A stretch of 64,000 nt of DNA from an uncultured Bacteroidales bacterium. GTDB taxonomy: Bacteria > Bacteroidota > Bacteroidia > Bacteroidales > Paludibacteraceae. The position numbers and the translations under genes were made by a program. Where the stretch lies: assembly GCA_900319995.1 (NCBI GenBank), contig ONQO01000003.1, positions 39,989 to 103,988 on the forward strand, in the 5' to 3' direction. Below the pieces are notes generated by a model. The model did not search any database and was not told where the DNA came from. It saw only the letters and a list, made by a program, of their open reading frames with translations. Below are positions 61,033-64,000 of this stretch, one piece after another. The stretch's first letter is position 1, and each line of letters begins with the position of its first letter.

Positions 61033-63126
61033 ATGGAATTAGCTCATAGAGATATAACCTACTGTAAGAATGTCGGTGCCAAGCGTGCCGACATTCTTCG
61101 TTCAGAGTTGGGTGTTTGCACAGCGATGGACTTGTTGCGTCAGTATCCATACAAGTACATTGACCGCAGCAGGTTCTATCGCATAGCCGAATTGGACGAT
61201 GAGGATACATATGTACAAATAGTAGGGGAAATAACCGAATGGCACACCATAGGTATCGGTAAGGCACAACGTCTCAGCGCTACTTTTTTTGACGGCACTC
61301 ACCAATGCGAACTCGTTTGGTTCAAAGGCGTGCAGTATGTCAAACTGCAACGAGGCGTGAAATATCTGCTTTTCGGAAAACCGAGTCGCTTCAACCATAT
61401 ATATAACTTCGTGCATCCTGAATTAACGCCGTGGGACAAGGTAACCCCGGAAATGACGCAAGGACTGGAGCCTTACTACAACACCACGGAGAAGATGAAA
61501 CGCATCGGGCTGAATTCCAAGGCCTTGCGCAGTATCATCGTCGAGATGCTTCCTGAAATCAAAAAGGGCGTGCCGGATACCATAGGAGCGGATGTTTTGC
61601 AGAAATACCGTCTCATGTCGCTTACAGACGCCCTCATAAGTGTCCATTTTCCGAAGGACACCCTCTCTATGCAGAACGCACGGGCACGATTCAAGTTCGA
61701 AGAACTGTTCTTTATTCAGTTACAGATTCTGAGGCAGATGAAACGTCGGGAACTGAATCCCGGATTTTCCATGCCGATAGTCGGAACACGCTTCCATACA
61801 TTGTACAAATGCCTGCCGTTCGAGCTGACTAACGCACAGAAACGGGTTATACATGAGATACACGATGACCTTAAATCCGGTAAACAGATGAACCGTTTGC
61901 TTCAGGGAGACGTTGGTTCCGGCAAAACGCTTGTTGCCTTGCTTTGCTGCCTGCTGGCTGTGGATAACGGGTATCAGACTTGTATCATGGCGCCGACCGA
62001 AATTCTTGCCAACCAGCATTACGAGACTCTGAAGACATTTCTCAAACCGCTTGGTGATACCGTGCATGTGTCGCTACTGACCGGCTCTATCTCCGCCAAA
62101 AACCGCATCCCGATACACAACGGGCTCATGAACGGCACGATACATATATTAATAGGTACGCACGCGTTATTAGAAGATGCGGTGCAATGGAAAAATCTGG
62201 GATTAGTAATTATTGACGAGCAACACCGCTTCGGAGTGGCTCAACGTGCCAAGTTATGGACTAAAAACCAGACACCGCCGCATATACTTGTCATGACAGC
62301 CACACCTATTCCGCGCACACTCGCCATGACCGTCTATGGAGACCTGCAAGTATCAGTCATTGACGAACTACCTCCGGGACGTAAGCCGGTACAAACCATC
62401 CACTACTCACTCCAACGCCGCGCACAGGTCTATTCGTTCGTTCGTAAGCAGATTCAGGACGGACGGCAGGTCTATGTGGTTTATCCGCTGATCAAAGAGA
62501 GTGAAAAAATGGACTTGCAAGACTTGCAGAACGGATTCAATGAGTTATGCGAAGCTTTTCCCGAATACAAGATTTCGATGGTCCACGGTCAGATGAAAGC
62601 CGCAGACAAAGACCTGCAGATGCAGCGTTTTGCAAGCGGTGAGACACAGATTCTTGTCGCCACTACCGTCATTGAAGTGGGAGTGAATGTGCCCAATGCC
62701 TCGGTAATGATTATCCAGAACGCCGAACGATTCGGACTAAGCCAATTACACCAGTTACGCGGACGAGTAGGACGAGGAGCCGACCAGAGTTTCTGTATCT
62801 TGCTGACAGACAACGAACTGACATCAGACACACGCAAACGTATGGATATCATGGTTGCCACCAACGACGGTTTTCGTATCGCAGAAGCCGATTTGCAATT
62901 AAGAGGACCGGGAGACTTGGAAGGAACCATGCAATCCGGCACACCCTTTGACTTGCATATAGCCAACCTCGCCACTGACGGACAATTACTCACGCTCGCC
63001 AGACAGGCTGCGATGGAGATTTTGGAGAAGGATCCATTACTGGAAGACGAAATGAATCGGATATACAAACATCGTCTGGATATACTGCGGATTAGTCAAA
63101 GTTATAACTGGGGAGAAATAAGTTGA
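61033..63126 (+). CDS. recG: ATP-dependent DNA helicase RecG
   Basis: 697 residues. N-terminal wedge/OB domain (about 60-160), Walker A LLQGDVGSGKTLVAL, Walker B IIDEQHRFGV, TATPIPRTLAMTVYGDL, VYPLIKESEKMDL, and the motif VI region LHQLRGRVGRG. It reverses stalled forks and processes recombination intermediates. Complete; 45 bases after tonB. Confidence 0.97.
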   Translation: MELAHRDITYCKNVGAKRADILRSELGVCTAMDLLRQYPYKYIDRSRFYRIAELDDEDTYVQIVGEITEWHTIGIGKAQRLSATFFDGTHQCELVWFKGVQYVKLQRGVKYLLFGKPSRFNHIYNFVHPELTPWDKVTPEMTQGLEPYYNTTEKMKRIGLNSKALRSIIVEMLPEIKKGVPDTIGADVLQKYRLMSLTDALISVHFPKDTLSMQNARARFKFEELFFIQLQILRQMKRRELNPGFSMPIVGTRFHTLYKCLPFELTNAQKRVIHEIHDDLKSGKQMNRLLQGDVGSGKTLVALLCCLLAVDNGYQTCIMAPTEILANQHYETLKTFLKPLGDTVHVSLLTGSISAKNRIPIHNGLMNGTIHILIGTHALLEDAVQWKNLGLVIIDEQHRFGVAQRAKLWTKNQTPPHILVMTATPIPRTLAMTVYGDLQVSVIDELPPGRKPVQTIHYSLQRRAQVYSFVRKQIQDGRQVYVVYPLIKESEKMDLQDLQNGFNELCEAFPEYKISMVHGQMKAADKDLQMQRFASGETQILVATTVIEVGVNVPNASVMIIQNAERFGLSQLHQLRGRVGRGADQSFCILLTDNELTSDTRKRMDIMVATNDGFRIAEADLQLRGPGDLEGTMQSGTPFDLHIANLATDGQLLTLARQAAMEILEKDPLLEDEMNRIYKHRLDILRISQSYNWGEIS

Positions 63127-63131
63127 ATACT

Positions 63132-63160
63132 TAAAAAAGACCGCTCGAGCGGTCTTTTTA
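63132..63160. terminator. Bidirectional terminator between recG and rpsU
   Basis: AAAAAGACCGC-TCGA-GCGGTCTTTTT: 11-base stem with A and T runs on the two sides. Confidence 0.92.
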
Positions 63161-63161
63161 A

Positions 63162-63356
63162 TTACATATCGTCGTGAGCGTGCAACGACTGTACATATTT
63201 CGCATGTGCCATCTTAATTCTCTTCAGCTCGCTTGGTTTGTCAAACTGCTGACGGCGACGGAGCTCCTTTACGACACCCGTCTTATCGAATTTGCGTTTG
63301 AATTTCTTAATCGCGCGCTCGATGTTCTCACCTTCTTTAACAGGAACGATAATCAT
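63162..63356 (-). CDS. rpsU: 30S ribosomal protein S21
   Basis: 64 residues from ATG 63356 (MIIVPVKEGENIERAIKKFK), normal length. RRRQQFDKPSELKR follows. A further in-frame ATG three codons earlier (63365) is less likely. It lies downstream of tRNA-Leu on the same strand. Confidence 0.96.
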   Translation of the reverse strand: MIIVPVKEGENIERAIKKFKRKFDKTGVVKELRRRQQFDKPSELKRIKMAHAKYVQSLHAHDDM

Positions 63357-63450
63357 TGCATACACCTCCTTTTGTTTACTCTCCGGGCAGTTAGCCTGTT
63401 TTGAGTGATAGCGGTTGTTTAAGTCTTCCGCATGACCTTTTAATCGTTAT

Positions 63451-63470
63451 GCGCGAGCATATGCTCGCGC
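63451..63470. repeat. Perfect 20-base palindrome after tRNA-Leu
   Basis: GCGCGAGCAT and its reverse complement, directly after the tRNA 3' end. It may be a processing signal or a partial terminator between the tRNA and rpsU. Confidence 0.75.
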
Positions 63471-63473
63471 GAG

Positions 63474-63553
63474 TACCCAGGGCCGGGATCGAACCGGCAC
63501 GGTTTCCCATTGGTGTTTGAGACCAACGCGTCTACCAATTCCGCCACCTGGGC
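63474..63553 (-). tRNA. tRNA-Leu (anticodon CAA)
   Basis: 80 bases without encoded CCA. Acceptor GCCCAGG with CCTGGGT, discriminator A, a Leu-type D loop (GAATTGGTAGAC), anticodon arm TTGGT-CTCAAAC-ACCAA giving CAA, short variable arm, T arm GCCGG-TTCGATC-CCGGC. Reads UUG. Confidence 0.95.
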
Positions 63554-63692
63554 GAGCGTTTGCATTGACACTCGAGTGACTGCGCGTTTCACGCTTGTAT
63601 AACGCTACTTGTCTTGCTACGCTTTTCGGTCTGCAAACGCTTCCGGTTTACATCCCGAGGTTAATTTTCACTTATTCGAGCGAAAAGCGGGT

Positions 63693-63725
63693 GCAAAGGT
63701 ACTGCTTTTTTTTGAATTGACCAAA
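63693..63725 (-). promoter_or_regulatory. Promoter of tRNA-Leu/rpsU
   Basis: TTTG, 20 bases, TACCTTTGC on the minus strand, with a leader of about 135 bases to the tRNA. Its -33 box lacks the CATAT extension seen in the other promoters. Confidence 0.75.
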
Positions 63726-64000
63726 AAAATCATGCTTTTTTTTAAAAAAAAGTGCATATTTATCCCAAATTTGCACAAAAACGCACTAAGTTCACAAAAT
63801 TGTGGTCCACTATTTTTAACCTTTTCGCGAAATTCGCTCTGGAGAAAGAAAAAAGAAAAGTCGGGTTGTTCTCGTAAGATAGTCCCGTGATGGTCATGTC
63901 CTGAGCCGCCCGTGTTATTAGATCACAAATTTGAAAATTGCTTGCGTATAAATCGTGCCCTTCAGGGCTAAGAATAATCGTTCGAGCTATGCGAGATAAG
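63726..64000. other. Right-end region without a recognised gene
   Basis: AT-rich up to about 63830, then mixed. A small palindrome, GCCCT-TC-AGGGC, lies at about 63957-63968. Short frames exist on both strands but none resembles a known protein. The region may belong to the control region of a gene beyond the window. Confidence 0.4.

Noticed and set aside
63609-63890. 93-codon plus-strand frame near the right edge
   Set aside because: It runs through the tRNA/rpsU promoter and AT-rich DNA; low-complexity product, no family signs.

Overview
The window comes from a Bacteroidales (Bacteroidota) chromosome, most likely an anaerobic gut or faecal lineage. Fourteen promoters were read by eye. They carry the Bacteroidota -7 box (TAnnTTTG), and in thirteen of them a TTTG or CTTG -33 box lies exactly 20 bases upstream. 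Other lineage marks are a T9SS-type C-terminus on a giant secreted protease, DUF6377, DUF4290 and PCMD proteins, an Rnf operon and a TonB/LolA envelope. No respiratory complex is visible.

Layout. 1-2582 (minus): two secreted proteins, one cut by the window edge and carrying two internal repeats plus an F5/8C domain. 3171-9706 (plus): DUF6377 membrane regulator, nuclease/phosphatase, DUF4290, prs, M28/glutaminyl-cyclase lipoprotein, sufC and an unusually short SufD-like gene. 9674-10666 (minus): polyprenyl synthetase. 10836-20682 (plus): a hexuronate locus, uxaC ... kdgK-eda-exuT, split by about 5 kb of accessory DNA. That insert has an AT-rich three-gene cassette around a DUF262/HNH nuclease, a small Bacteroidales protein, and a REP-associated transposase surrounded and penetrated by REP-like palindromes. 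20732-22004 (minus): pspC and aroC. 22122-25697 (plus): PCMD protein, glycosyltransferase, DUF3467, nucleoside phosphorylase. 26271-27039 (minus): a small secreted protein and, upstream, a long irregular hairpin RNA that looks like 6S RNA. 27109-30996 (plus): dipeptidyl peptidase III and an AroA reading frame fused to a glycosyltransferase broken at a 7-bp repeat array. 30973-44942 (minus): a two-TM protein, a 3808-residue M6 protease with InlB-type repeats, and a VWA lipoprotein. 45193-45435 (plus): a candidate structured RNA. 45455-50843 (minus): rseC-rnfBCDGEA, with an RnfB that lacks its ferredoxin domains. 51031-63126 (plus): ftsK, lolA-like, trxB, ssb, a compact five-gene surface-glycan cluster, tonB, recG. 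63162-63553 (minus): tRNA-Leu(CAA) and rpsU.

The most unusual overall feature is a set of short tandem repeats with periods of 7, 8, 9, 10 and 11 bp. The 11-bp class occurs at six places with unrelated unit sequences. The 7-bp class enters coding regions (sufC/sufD junction, dipeptidyl peptidase III, aroA, a glycosyltransferase). In the glycosyltransferase, loss of one 7-bp unit would restore the frame, so it is a testable candidate for phase variation.

All calls come from reading the sequence by eye. Family names rest on recognised motifs; no database search or folding program was run.
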